Positions 28,001 through 41,000 of a stretch of 64,000 nt of DNA are shown here, in pieces (the stretch's first letter is position 1; each line of letters opens with the position of its first letter). This DNA comes from Cyrtodaria siliqua. Taxonomy: Eukaryota; Mollusca; Bivalvia; Adapedonta; Hiatellidae. The notes beneath the pieces were generated by a model. It was not told where the DNA came from and made no database searches. It saw only the letters and a program-made list of their open reading frames with translations. The DNA is taken from assembly GCA_037043455.1 (NCBI GenBank), contig JAWPHD010005073.1, forward strand, positions 62,001-126,000. Reading direction: 5' to 3'. Both the position numbers and the translations under genes were made by a program.

Positions 28001-31000
28001 TCTATAAGGCAACATTTTTTAAACCATACAATGTTAAGATATTTCAAAAAATATTATACGGAACTACTATAGAATAAATCTGATTGGTTCCGACAATTTG
28101 GCATTTGAGTACTCTGTTGCTGCACGAGGCTGCTTTATGTAATATTTAAGGGGTGTTCATAAGTATATTATATATCTATTTTACTTACCATTTCACCAAG
28201 ATTGATAAAAAAACAGGGATAAATCTGGGTTAAATCTCAATGACATCATATATTGCGTAAACCTCTCAGTATGATGTCCAACATAATATGCCTATACTTT
28301 TGTTTATATATTGGGTAAGTAATGGACTGTTTTCCGAAACCATTGATCATTTCAATTTATTTTTAGAAAATTGTAATTGAGATAGAGCACTATCAGTATC
28401 TCTTACATTGACTTCATAGACAATTCACCAACCAACTTTCCCCCACCCACCGAAAAAACACACAAAAAAAACAATCAATAGGTTGAAAAGTATAGCTAAA
28501 AATAAAAATATAGGAAAATATAGGAATTGGTTGACAGCCTGACATATTCCTTCTCTCCCCAAGGACAGTCCACATGTAAAGTTGCATGAGTGCAGCTATC
28601 AAGGTTGAAGAATTATCATGCCAAAAAGCTTTCCAATGATCAATGTAAAGTGACCTTGAGCTTAGACCCCCAAATGACTTCTCTCATCAAGGACAGTGCA
28701 CATGTGAAATTTACAGTAGCCATTAACGGGCCAATTTTACAACAGATGTAAACCGTTTCTAAACCTACTGATAGAAGAATGAATGGAATTATACTTCCCT
28801 GCAAAAAACACGGTCTGACAGAAGAATGAATGGAGTGAATTATACTTGCCTGCAAGAAGCATGGTCTGAGAGCAGAACAAATGGAGTGAATTATACTTGC
28901 CTGCAAGAAGCACGGTCTAACGGAAGAACGAATGCAGTAAATTATACTTGCCTGCAGGAAGCACGTTCTGAGAGAAGAATAAATGGAGTGAATTATACTT
29001 GCCTGCAAGAAGAACGGCCTGACAGAAGAATGAATGGAGTGAATTATATTTGACTGCAAGAAGCACGGCCTGAGAGGAGAACAAATGGAGTGAATTATAC
29101 TTGCCTGCAAGAAGCACGATCTGGGAGAAGAATGAATGGAGTGAATTATACTTGCCTGTAGGAAGCAAGGTATGAGAAAAGAACGAATGGAGTGAATTAT
29201 ACTTGCCTGCAAGACGCACGGTCTGAGAGAAGAACAAATGGAGTGAATTATATTTGCCTGCAAGAAGCAAAGTCTGAGAAAAGAACAAATGGAGTGAATT
29301 ATACTTGCCTGCAAGAAGCACGGTCTTAGAGAAGAACGAATGGAGTGAATTATACTTGCCTGCAAGAAGCACGGTCTGACAGAAGAATGAATGGAGTGAA
29401 TTATACTTGACTGCCAGAAGCAAGGTCTGAGAAAAGAACGAATGGAGTGAATTATACTTGACTGCGAGAAGCAAGGTCTGAGAGAAGAACGAATGGTGTG
29501 AATTACACTTGACTGCGAGAAGCATGGCCTGAGAGAAGAATTAATGCAGTAAATTATACTTGCCTGCAAGAAGTACAGTCTGAGAGTAGAATGGAGTGAA
29601 ATATACTTGACTGTGAGAAGCACAATCTGAGAGAAGAATGAATGGAGTGAATTATACTTCACTTGGAGAAGCACGGTCTGAGAGAAGAATGAATGCATTG
29701 AATTATACTTGCCTGCAAGAAGCATGGTCTGAGAGAAGACTGAGTTTTATCAAACACTGCCTCACACTCTGCTGACTTCTGTGTCACAACCCTTGTTGCA
29801 TAATTCTTCCTTGACCTGCAGGACTTTGAAACTTCCCAAGAGTTCAAGAACTTTTGTTCAGTTGTCGCCACTGTTCCTTCTGGTGTCATCATGTCGTTGT
29901 GTTGCTCATTATCGTATGTGCCAAGAAGTCCGCCCACTTTGCCGTGATACCAGCCATTAAGTCCCACAATATGGTAATCACTGGTGAAATCTGAGATGAT
30001 GTCCAGACCAAGTTTGCTCTCTAGTATCACCCTGTAACCCTTTCGGATTATGTGAAGATTGTCTGCTATGTAAGGTAGTTCTGTGGGTTTCCCATCAACT
30101 GTTACCTGTTCAGGGTGAGACAAATAAATTTAAAAGATACATTTTTTCTTCTAAATGATTCTTCTCATTCGGGATAATGAGGAGGGGGTAGGTTAATTTA
30201 TTGCATGATTTTAAAATATGTATATTTACCAAAACTAGGTGTAATATAACATTCATTATCAATTATTTTTAATTAAAGTTTTGGTATCTTGCTAGAGTTA
30301 AAACCACAGGAATTGTCAGCAGTAGTATTACTAGTAGTTGTCAGAGAATCATTCTGAACTAGATGATGGTAGGTGGACCTTGGTAAATAGGGGTGTAGGG
30401 GATGATGGGAGGTGGGCCATGGTAAATAGGGGTGTGGGGGATGATGGGAGGTGGGCCATGGTAAATAGGGGTGTGGGGGATGATGGGAGGTGGGCCTTGG
30501 TAAATAGGGGTGTGAGGGATGAAAGGAGGTAGACCATGGTAAATAGGGGTGTGGGGGATGATAGGAGGTGGGCCATGGTAAATAGGGGTGTGGGGGGTGA
30601 TGGGAGGTGGGCCATGGTAAATAGGGGTGTGGGGGATGATAGGAGGTGGGCCATGATAAAAAGGGGTGTGGGGGATGATGGGAGGTGGGCCATGGTAAAT
30701 AGCGGTGTGGGGGATGATGGGAGGTGGGCCATGGTAAATAGGGGTGTGGGGGATGATGGGAGGTGGACAATGGTAAATAGGGATGTGGGGGATGATGGGA
30801 GGTGGGCCATGGTAAATAGGGGTGTGGGGGATGATGGGAGGTGGGCCATGGTAAATAGGGGTGTGGGGGATGATGGTAGGTGAGCCATGGTAAATAGGGG
30901 TGTGGTGGATGATGGTAGGTGGGTCATGGTAAATAGGGGTGGGGGATGATGGGAGGTGGGACAGGGTAAATAGGGGTGTGGGGAGGATTGGAGGTGGGCC

Positions 31001-32020
31001 ATGGTAAATAGGGTCGTGGGGGATGATGGGAGGTGGGTCATGGCAAATAGGGATGGGGGATGATGGGAGGTGGGCCATAGTAAATAGGGGTGTGGGGGAT
31101 GATGGTAGGTGGACCATGTTAAATAGGGATGTGGGGATGATTGTAGGTGGGCCATGGTAAATAGGGGTGTGGGGGATGATGGTAGTTGTGCCATGGTCAA
31201 TAGGGGTGTCTGTGATGGTGGAACGTGGGCCATGGTAAATAGGGGTGTGGGAGATGATGGAAGGTGGACCATGGTAATAGGGGTGTGTGGGATGATGTAG
31301 AGGTGTTGGGGATAATGGGAAGTGGTCCATGGTAAATAGGGGTGTGAGGGATGATGGGAGCTTGACCATGGTAAATAGGGGTGTGGGGGATAATGTAGGG
31401 GTGTGGGTGAATATGGGAGGTGGGCCATGGTAAACAGGGGTGTGGGGGATAATGGGAGTTTTAATTAATTTTGTATATTGTAAACTTCAAGAAAACACAC
31501 TTTATTGTGATTTACCCCTCCTATTTGCTTGATACTGAATTTTCATGATGGATCCAAAAATATAGACATAACTTGGACAATGCCGATGCTGATGTAGATA
31601 TGCCTGTGGTACGACATAATTAAGCTCTCTTACAAATCGAAAAAAGTAAAGCTTTATTATTTAGCAACTATTAGGCCAAATACCCACAGTTATATGCTTA
31701 AACTTGGTTTCACATTTCTCTATATGACAAGAGAGGACACAAACCATGAAATTGCGGGACATCTCGACAGTTTTGCCGTGCACCATGACAACTAGTGAGT
31801 CCCTGACTAGATTCTTTGCACTACCGCTGTACTTCTGTACAACAGTGAAGTTCCTGTTCTCTAGATCCTCAACCAGTATATAGCTGCACAGTCCGGCAAG
31901 GTCAAAATGACGGCCATCAAACGTGGTATAGTGTTCCTTTCCAGAGACAGTGGCAAATGCTGAAGATCAGAAAAAGCATTGTTAATACATCGTATAGGTT
32001 CAGTAAAAAGAGAAATTAGA

Positions 32021-32052
<32 letters not shown>

Positions 32053-35000
32053 ATGTAAGGTTATATATGACGGTCGATTTTTTGTGGTGGAGGCAGATCA
32101 CTCACTTTTCCTGGGTAGAACCAGTACTGTACACCTCCCGCCATCCGTAAGAATCAACACTTTCTCACTTAAAAGTCGAGCTCCCACAGCAGTGAGAGGC
32201 GAAGGTTTACAATGCAACACTGTTAACCATTCGGCCATGGAGCTCTACTGTGATGCAGTTAAATGTTAGTATATAAATAAATATAAAAGATTGTATGTGT
32301 GTATATTTTCAATATGTCATATGAGATATTTATTATCACAGGTAAATATAACGAACGTGTTATTATGCATAAACGATCTACGCATATGTGAGAAATTGTT
32401 TCTGCTGTACGTAATTTATGTGGAAAAATCTCGCATAAAACATGGAGATGCTCAATATTTTATATTCAGGCCTTTACATGTGAATTTTCTAGCGATAGAT
32501 ATATAGAAATTTGACATACATCTGACACTGCATATCTAGATTTTAGATATCATAATTTTAGGTGTTCCATAAGTATCTGCAAATCATCTTTACTCACCAT
32601 CAAATGGCGGGATCCAATCCTTATTCATCCACTGAACGGGTGGCATCTGGTAGTATATATCCCATAAACAGATATCCCGACGTGGGAAATACTTGTCTGC
32701 CATCTTTTTCAGTTTTAACACATGTTTTTCAAAGGAGAATCTCAATAATTTCTCAAAATTCTCCATGGGAATAGGAAGGTAAAGGTCAAACTCTATTTCT
32801 CCATTCTCAATGTCAAAGGTTGTGAACCTTGATTTGTGAAGGTCAAGCAAACCCAGTGGCAGTTGGTTGAATTCACTCATGACTGTTTCTCTGGCGTGAG
32901 TGAGCAGTTTTTGGATTAGCTCAGTGTCCATATCATTGAATTTGTAAATCCAGGATACCTACATGAATTGAAAACATAAATTATCTGTAAAATTTGTAAA
33001 CATAAATTTTAGCTTTACCAAATACCAATATAGTTTTGTCTAGAATTGAATTGAATTGGATTTTATAGTCGCACCAACAGCTAAGGTCATATGGCGACTT
33101 TCCAGCTTCTACTGGTAGAGGAAGACCCCAGGTGCCCCTCCTCCGGACAATTTTCGTGCGCAGGCGGGCACCTGGGTAGAACCACCGACGTTCCGCAAGC
33201 CAGCTGGATAGCTTCCTCACATAAAGATTCCTAGGCCCCTGAGGGATCGAACCTACAGCGGTGAGGGGCAAGTGATTTCAAGTCAGAGACTCTAACCACT
33301 CGGCCACGGACGCCCCCTGTTTTGTCTAGAAGTTTGAACTATTTTACATTACCTTTCAATTAACAAGTCATATACAATTTAGTTCATTACTTTTATATTT
33401 TTAAATGTAGATGTATAATATGACAAACAAAATCACAAAAGCTGAGAAATAAATATTGACTTTCTTCCAAAGAGGTATCAAAAGTCAGTGGAGCATTACC
33501 CTAATAAAACACAAGACCTTAGAGTGACTGTGGACGCTCTACTAACGTGATAGTCTAGCTAGATCATCTTTCAAAAAAAACATCAAAAATTGTCAGTTTC
33601 ATCAAATATTCTACCTAGCAGTTAAAGAGAAAAAGATGTTTTTAATTTATCTGTTGATGGAACAAGATGATTTGTATATATCTGAGAGAGGACCATGCAA
33701 GGATGCATCCTGTGAAGTTTCGTCCAATTAATTCTACCCAACAGTTGAAAATAATTCATTTAAAGATTTTTGTATTTTTTATTAACGTTGGCCATATTTG
33801 TTGACGGATCGGGACAATTTGTATTATTTTGTGAGAGGACCACTCAAGGATTCTTCCTGTGAAACTTTGTTAATTTCTACCCAGCCGTTTCAGAGGAGAT
33901 GTTGTTGGAAGCAAAAGTTAATGACAGACAATGGATGATGGACAAAGAGCCATCCCATAAACTCTGCAGGCCCTTGACCAGAAGAGCTAAAAACAGTTTG
34001 TTGAGTTTTTACAAATACTGCACCATAAAAAAATGAACCGTTATTATGTAATAATACATAAGCCGTGGGTGTGCAGGAATATGATATAATGATAATACAT
34101 TTAGATGTGGAGGTTCAGCTTTGTATACCTGTTCATACAGATCCAAGATTGCCTGGTACAGTTCCTTCATATCTTCCTTGTCCATCACGTCTCCAAACTG
34201 GTCACCAAGCAGAAGCTTTGTCCTCTTGTAGAGTGCTTGGTATTTGTCTGACAGGGAGGACTTTTCCAGTGCATCAATGAATAGCTACAATCATTAAACA
34301 TTTATTAGTCATTAGTGACATCATATTGTAATAAGACCCAATAGGGGGTAGATGTAAACAGGTTTATAAGAGCGTTACTAAAGTCTGCCCAGCCTAGCTA
34401 GCTTTTATGGTGATATCAGTAGAGCGTCTGCTTCACATGAAATTTTTCCCAGATCATAATTTAGGCTGTTGGGCTGAGGTATCTAGGTTGCATGATATTT
34501 TTACCGTGACAAATATCGAGGTATGTAGTAGGACTCAGTTGGGGGTATATGTAAATAGGATAGGTTTATAAGCACATTACTACTGTCTCGACACATAGCT
34601 AGCTTTTATGGTAGAGCATCCGCTTCACAAGAAATCATTCCGAGTTCAAACCCTGCTGTCAAGTGTCCTAATTTTTCCTTGTACATTTACAATATGCCAT
34701 TTACAGTTTAAACAGTTTAACATTATTTAATAACTGACAATATTATATTTATCCTCACTAAAGTATGACTGACGGACAAACGGGCAAACGGACAGACAGA
34801 CAGACTGGCATACAGACAAGCTGATTAATATATAGACAAAGCAGGGGTATGAAAATATTTGTATGGCAAGATACTGTCATCTTATTTTGCCTACCTGGTG
34901 AACTTCATTAAGGATTTTGTGTACATCGAGGTCCTGGAGATCCAAGTTAGGGTAGGACTCCTTCAGTTTGTCATACATGGCCTTCAAGTCATCTATGTAA

Positions 35001-38000
35001 GGGGTCAGGGCCAGCTCATCTATCAGCACTAAAACAATATACCAACATAAATATGGTTATTCAACTACACATATTATTACCAGAATAGCACTGTGAATTT
35101 CACAAATGATCATAAACAGTAGACTAATATTTTAGGATGGCTATACCACATGACTTTTTCATGGCTAAAAAATGGTTAACAAAAGCCTCAATTTAGGTAG
35201 TTTTTTTTATCATTTCGTCATGAATGTTGAACATATAAAATAAAGTGCCCATGCCTTAACAAAGTATATCCTTTTTCCCATCGCTAATGACCAAGTGATT
35301 ATTCCTGCACTTTCTGAGACTTTCCCATACAAAACTTCCCAAACTGACATGACCTGATCGTTTGTGTCAAGTTTGTGAAAATTTGATTGGGATAATAAAA
35401 CGAAAGTGTAGAAACTATCATTTTGCCATTTGCGTCGGAGGAAAACGCTCTCTAAGTAGAAGTATGTGTACTTTAAAAACATATCACCATGCATGAACTG
35501 TATGCCAAGTGTAATAACAATCCATGAAAACTTGTGAAGTGAAAGACATGTGAAGTCCGTTATACAACATTACAGTGGAAAATTCTAAGTCAAACAAAGG
35601 GCCATAATTCTGTAATAAATTGGGTAATCAACAATGTTTGATGTTTATTTAGTGTTTAACGTAATTTTTTAGTTTAAGGCCATAAGTTTGTTAAAATAAA
35701 AGTATGAGTTATAGAACCTGGCTGTAGGACGTTCACAGTCTAATGATGCTGAATACATGTGTGAAGTTTCAATCCATTATGTAAAGTAGTTTTAGAGATA
35801 CAAGCTTATACATACAAATTTAACCAAACCTTTTAACTATAAAAGGGGTCATAATTTTGTTAAAATAAAAGTGGAGCTATAACAAAATTGAAACCCATTG
35901 ATCAAAGGATCACAAAACAAGAGGCCCCCTCATCCTCCACTCACACACATACAAAAAATCTATTTTAGTAATGGCTGCCATATTTATTGATGGGTATGAA
36001 CAATTTAAATAAATCTGAGAAAGGGTTATGAGGCAATTCTTTTGATCAAGTTTCAAAACAATTGGGCCATTGATTCATGAGTTGTTTTAAATAGTCCAAC
36101 ACTGGCAGGGATGATTAACGACAATAAAGTAAAGTTTACTATTTATTATAAAATAGAGACTGGGACAGCAAGGTCCCGGTTACAGCAGCTTGTTATCCAA
36201 AATGAGGCCGTAGCTAACAAGGGATCGTCTAGCCTGCAGCGTGCTTCTAGAATGAGACTGGGACAGCAGGTCCCCGGGCACTGCAGCTTGTTTGCAAAAC
36301 GAGGCTGTAGCAGCCGAAATCCCCCACTGTAAAAAGCATTGAGGCTCCTGCAGGGGACCAACGTCTTGAACTATTCAAAATATGGTTAAACATATTTAAC
36401 CTTCACTTTAAATAGTCCAACACTGGCAGGGATGATTAACAAGAGTAAAGTAAAGTTTACTATTTATTCTAATACACCCGCACTATATAGCCTAGTTTAA
36501 AATATCTCGTTATATTGAACGATATATCACTGTAATTTTTGCAACGTTAGGAGAATAAACATTGCGCATTACGCATTGTAACGTATGCAACGTTAGGATA
36601 GTAAGCAAAGCAATGCGAAAGATTTCAGATGTGTGCGTTATTTTCACATTTTAGGGGTATTAGAATAGAAATAGAACATCGTTTACGGTGAATTATCTAT
36701 AATATATCACGGTTTGTCGTTCAATTGTAAACAATAATTTCACTCGCCCTTCGGGCTCGTGAAATTATTGTTTACAATTGAACTCCAAACCGTGATATAT
36801 TAAACGATAATTCACAGTAAACGATGTTCTATTTCTTAATTATAAAATAGCAACCTCATGTAATAACAATATTTACAACATAATATAATATATATTTGGC
36901 AAAAGGGGGCTCGACATGCCCGGTCCATTTAGCAAGCTGGCGACCAATGCTAAGGCGATCATGACCGAAGGCAGTGAGGCTTGCACTCACTGAGGCAGTT
37001 GACCCTAGCTAGAACTAGACAGAATTATGCAGAGGCACGACAGCAGTGGTTGAGTAACAAAACCGATGAATAGAACCAATGAGGTCAGGACACCATGGAC
37101 TGCTTAAGTAACATATTAACCATTAGACCGGACACGGTAAACCTAAACATGATTGCATTGGTTCCATTCTACGATTTTTTAGGGGCGCAAATGACCAACG
37201 TGTTGAACTATTCAAAATATGGTTAAACATATTTAACCTTCACTTAAAGATTTTTCTATTTTTAGTAACGGTGGCCACATTTGTTGATGGATCAGGACAA
37301 TTTGTAAAAATCTGAGAGGGGACCATGCAAGGATGCTTCCTGTAAAGTTTCATCAAATTCTACCAAGCAGTTCATCAGAAGATGTTGTTTAAAAGGTTTT
37401 TCTATTTTAAGCAACAGTGGCCATATTTGTTGGCAGATCAAGACGATTTGTATAAATCTGAAAGAGGACCATGCAATGATGCTTCCTGTGAAGTGTCGTC
37501 AAATTCTACCAGGTAGTTCATCAGAAGAAGTTGTTTAAAGATTTTTCTATTTTTAGTAATCTTGGCCATATTTGTTGACGGATTGGGATTTGTTTAAATC
37601 TGAGAGAGGAGCTTGCAAGGATGCTTCCTGTGAACAGCAGTTTCACTTCCTGTGAACAGCAGTTTCAGAGGAGATGTTGTTTGAAGCAAAAGTTAATTGA
37701 TGATGAACAGCTTGCCATCCCATAAAGACCAATTATTTCTGAGGAGAAGTTGTTTAAAGGGACAATGTCCGTAACATTTAGCTTATATTATGTTCTCAAA
37801 CATTACACACCAAACATTATTGAATATTTACTAATTAAAAGCAAGATTGTTTGACGGAATTCAATCAGGGTACAAAAAAAAGAGAAACCGCTTCGGGCAT
37901 TTGAACTCGCAGCCCAAACTAAAATTACACTCGCAGTAATAATAGTGAGCGTGAGCGTAAAGTAGGTCGACATCGCTCCTGACTGAGCTAACAGGGCTAT

Positions 38001-41000
38001 ACATATAATGCAATACATACTATGGTGAAAACCTAATGCGCTAATGGAAGTCACGTGATCGAAGAAAGGTAACTATGGTGGGTCCCACTTTATTTACAAA
38101 TAATAATTAAAGCTTCTTTTTTTCAAACTCACAAATGTATTACTACAGACTTCTTAGGGTCTATGCTCATGTTTTCATGTATACATTTCACTGAATAAAA
38201 GAAATACGGTTATTTGGTTATGCTAAATATCTGCTTACTTGTGGACAGTGTCCCTTTAAAACAAAAGTAAACGAAGATGGATGATTGACTATGAAAGACG
38301 GATGAACACTTCTACCAACAGTACACCTTAGAGCCTTCGGTCTAAAGAAATATTGTTTTAAGAGAACTTTTTCTTGACATTATTTTTGCCATTGGAGGTG
38401 GGCCTGAGCACTGGTAGATTAGGTTTCGCTGTAAATGTTTAAGGCTCACTGACAAAGTATGATTTGTTTAAAACCAGAGTTCTAAGAAGTAGAGATTGGG
38501 CATTTACTCAGATCTCATATAATCTCATATGACACAAGGTAACACTGCAAAATCTTGTTCTTTATTTTCTCTGTTTGTACTTAAGAAAAAACAAATATAA
38601 TAATATCACTACACACGGGGTATTATTCTCTTTAATTTGAGACCAGTTGCAGACTCCTACTGTGAAAAATTATAGATTTTATACAGTTACAAATTTCAGC
38701 AAACTACAACAACAACAGGAAGTAGCATAGAATAGGCCATAGATTTTTAAATAACATTTTTTGTCATTTTTTTCGTAAACATAGAAATATTTTGATAATA
38801 CCTCTGCATTCTAAGCATAAATATTTTTAATTTGAGACCATTAATCGAGGGCTCAGCACAAAACTATTCTATCTCCTTCTTTATTCATATGTAGACTAGT
38901 TTTGTACTGAGCCCTCGATTTGCAGACTGTTGCTTTAAAGGGACACATGGCAATCTTGAGTTTTATTCAAACATTAAAATGTGCTCCTCAATTTAGTTAT
39001 CCTGCGTCATTTTGACTTTAAAACTGCTTGCATATGATTAAATAAAAAATTGAGATTATTGATGCACTATTATAAAAAGTTAGTAATATGTAAAAATAAT
39101 TTGCTTTGAACTATTCTAACAATTACTAGTAATGATTGAACAAATGCAAGTGAAGAGAAAAATTAACAGGACGCCGTGAGTTTTTAAAAATTCAAGATTG
39201 CCGTGTGTCCCTTTAAGAAATGACAATTTTTATACAGTTACAAATAAAAGTGCATACGTGAATTTTAGAGTGTTTTCTATTTGAAAGAATATGTTGCAAA
39301 TCTCTGGTTTATTACGTCTCTGTTAAGGGTCCAGCTGTTATCTTCACAATTACTACTTACCGACGATATACTGTTTGACCTCAACTGATACATCCTCTAT
39401 AGCCTTGTTGTAAAGGGCAGTTAACTTTTCAAGATTTTGTGTGAGAGTTGCAAAGATTATGTCAATTTCCTTCAGCATCTTTGTCTGACATTTCTGCAAT
39501 AAAATCATATACATTACTAAATAACTTGTAAACTGAAACTATTTACTAGAATTATTTCTGTCTTCACAAGAATGACCTGATGGATGCACAAAAACAACTG
39601 TCAGTGTGCCGGCCCACTAAGCTCATCTGAAAAAAAAAATATGTTTAAAATGTAATCATCTCTTACATCTTGGTACATAAAGGATTTGTTTGTATGGTGT
39701 TTTACGTCATTTTCAACACATGCAAGGTTATATATGACGGTCAATTTTTTGTGGTGGAGGCAGACCACCCACTTTTCCTGGGTAGAACCAGTAATGTACA
39801 CCTCCCGCCATCTGTAAGAATCGACACTTCCTCACTTACAGGTTGAGCTCCTAGTGGGATTCGAACCTGCAGCGGTGAGAGGCGAAGGTTTACAACGCAA
39901 CGTCGTTAACCATTCGGCCACGGAGATGCTACTAAAGGAAATGTTAAAACCAAACATGTACACGATAATGAAACACCTATTCTAAAGTTTATCAGAAATA
40001 CTGATTATTATTATCAACAAATAGACAAACATACTATTCACCATCAGTTTTCTGGAATATTTTGCTACTACTATACATACAGTTAGCCTAGGTGATTTTT
40101 TTCTTCAGGTTCTCAGGTTTTTCATTACATTGTTCCACTCTGTTCAACTTACTTATTCAAATAAAACAAATGCTAATACATCTATCTATTGATCTTTCAT
40201 GTTCACAAGGCAAAAGTAGACTGATATCCGACAAACGGATGACAGAAAACACTTCATTCAATAAAATCTACGGCCTCATCTGCTTGCCTTCGGTCAGTGG
40301 AGCTAAAATCAAAATTTTAGGTTATGCAAATTTTAAGTATTACAAAAATTTGAACAGTTACTCTGATTAACATGCAATTGCATACATACGTCAACACCTT
40401 CTGTGACCTGCTTCACCATGTCATTGTAGCACTCTTGGAATGGATATGTGTCAATTTTGTTTGTTATTTCTTGTATTTTTTCTGCAACTTTGTCATAATT
40501 TTCTCGGAGTCCGGTAATGGCTGAGGAATATCCAGCACTGAAACAAGTAACACCTATGTTTAGAAATTAACAGAAACAGAGACAAATACAGTGAATATTT
40601 TTGATAACTATTTGGGAATGTTAAACAAATCTTTTATTTACTTTTTTAGTCAATTTATTTTAAGAATAAACAAAGCATCATGTGCAATATTCCTGTGAAA
40701 TTTTAGGAAAATCAAAAAAAAGAATGTTTCACAGAAGAAGTCATCACAGGTTTACACAATTGCAATGTACGTGTACATATATGGCCATAAAATAAGTTTA
40801 AATCAAACAAAGGCAGACACTGGTGGCTATGTTTGATGTCAAATCAAAATAAATTTTGTTTAGGACCAACAACATGTCATGCCAGTCATTTTGGTAAAGT
40901 TCCAAATATATACCACTAATCGCTTTTAAGCAGGGTTTCTATATTATATGGTTAGGAAACAACACTGTATTCCAAAATATGGTTGTCTTGTCTACCTGTA

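Noticed and set aside
27930..28005. tRNA gene candidate
   Set aside because: A and B boxes are degraded and no acceptor or anticodon stem pairs properly; it sits inside a MITE.
28640..29725. A 361-codon minus-strand frame and overlapping 202-codon frame in another register
   Set aside because: Both are the 51-bp array read through. The frame continuing from exon 14 stops at 29659-29661, so neither is joined to the gene.
30349..31428. Open frames of 336-359 codons (Pro/His-rich) and plus-strand frames over the same span
   Set aside because: Products of the 39-bp array in several frames at once; not protein-coding.
36085..36475. Solo LTR or small LTR element from the 70-bp direct repeats
   Set aside because: The repeats belong to a left end shared by two adjacent elements with an inverted right end; no TG...CA ends, primer-binding site or polypurine tract.
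37870..38010. tRNA gene candidate on the minus strand
   Set aside because: The boxes are recognisable, but the insert between them is far too long for a tRNA and stems do not close; part of a MITE.
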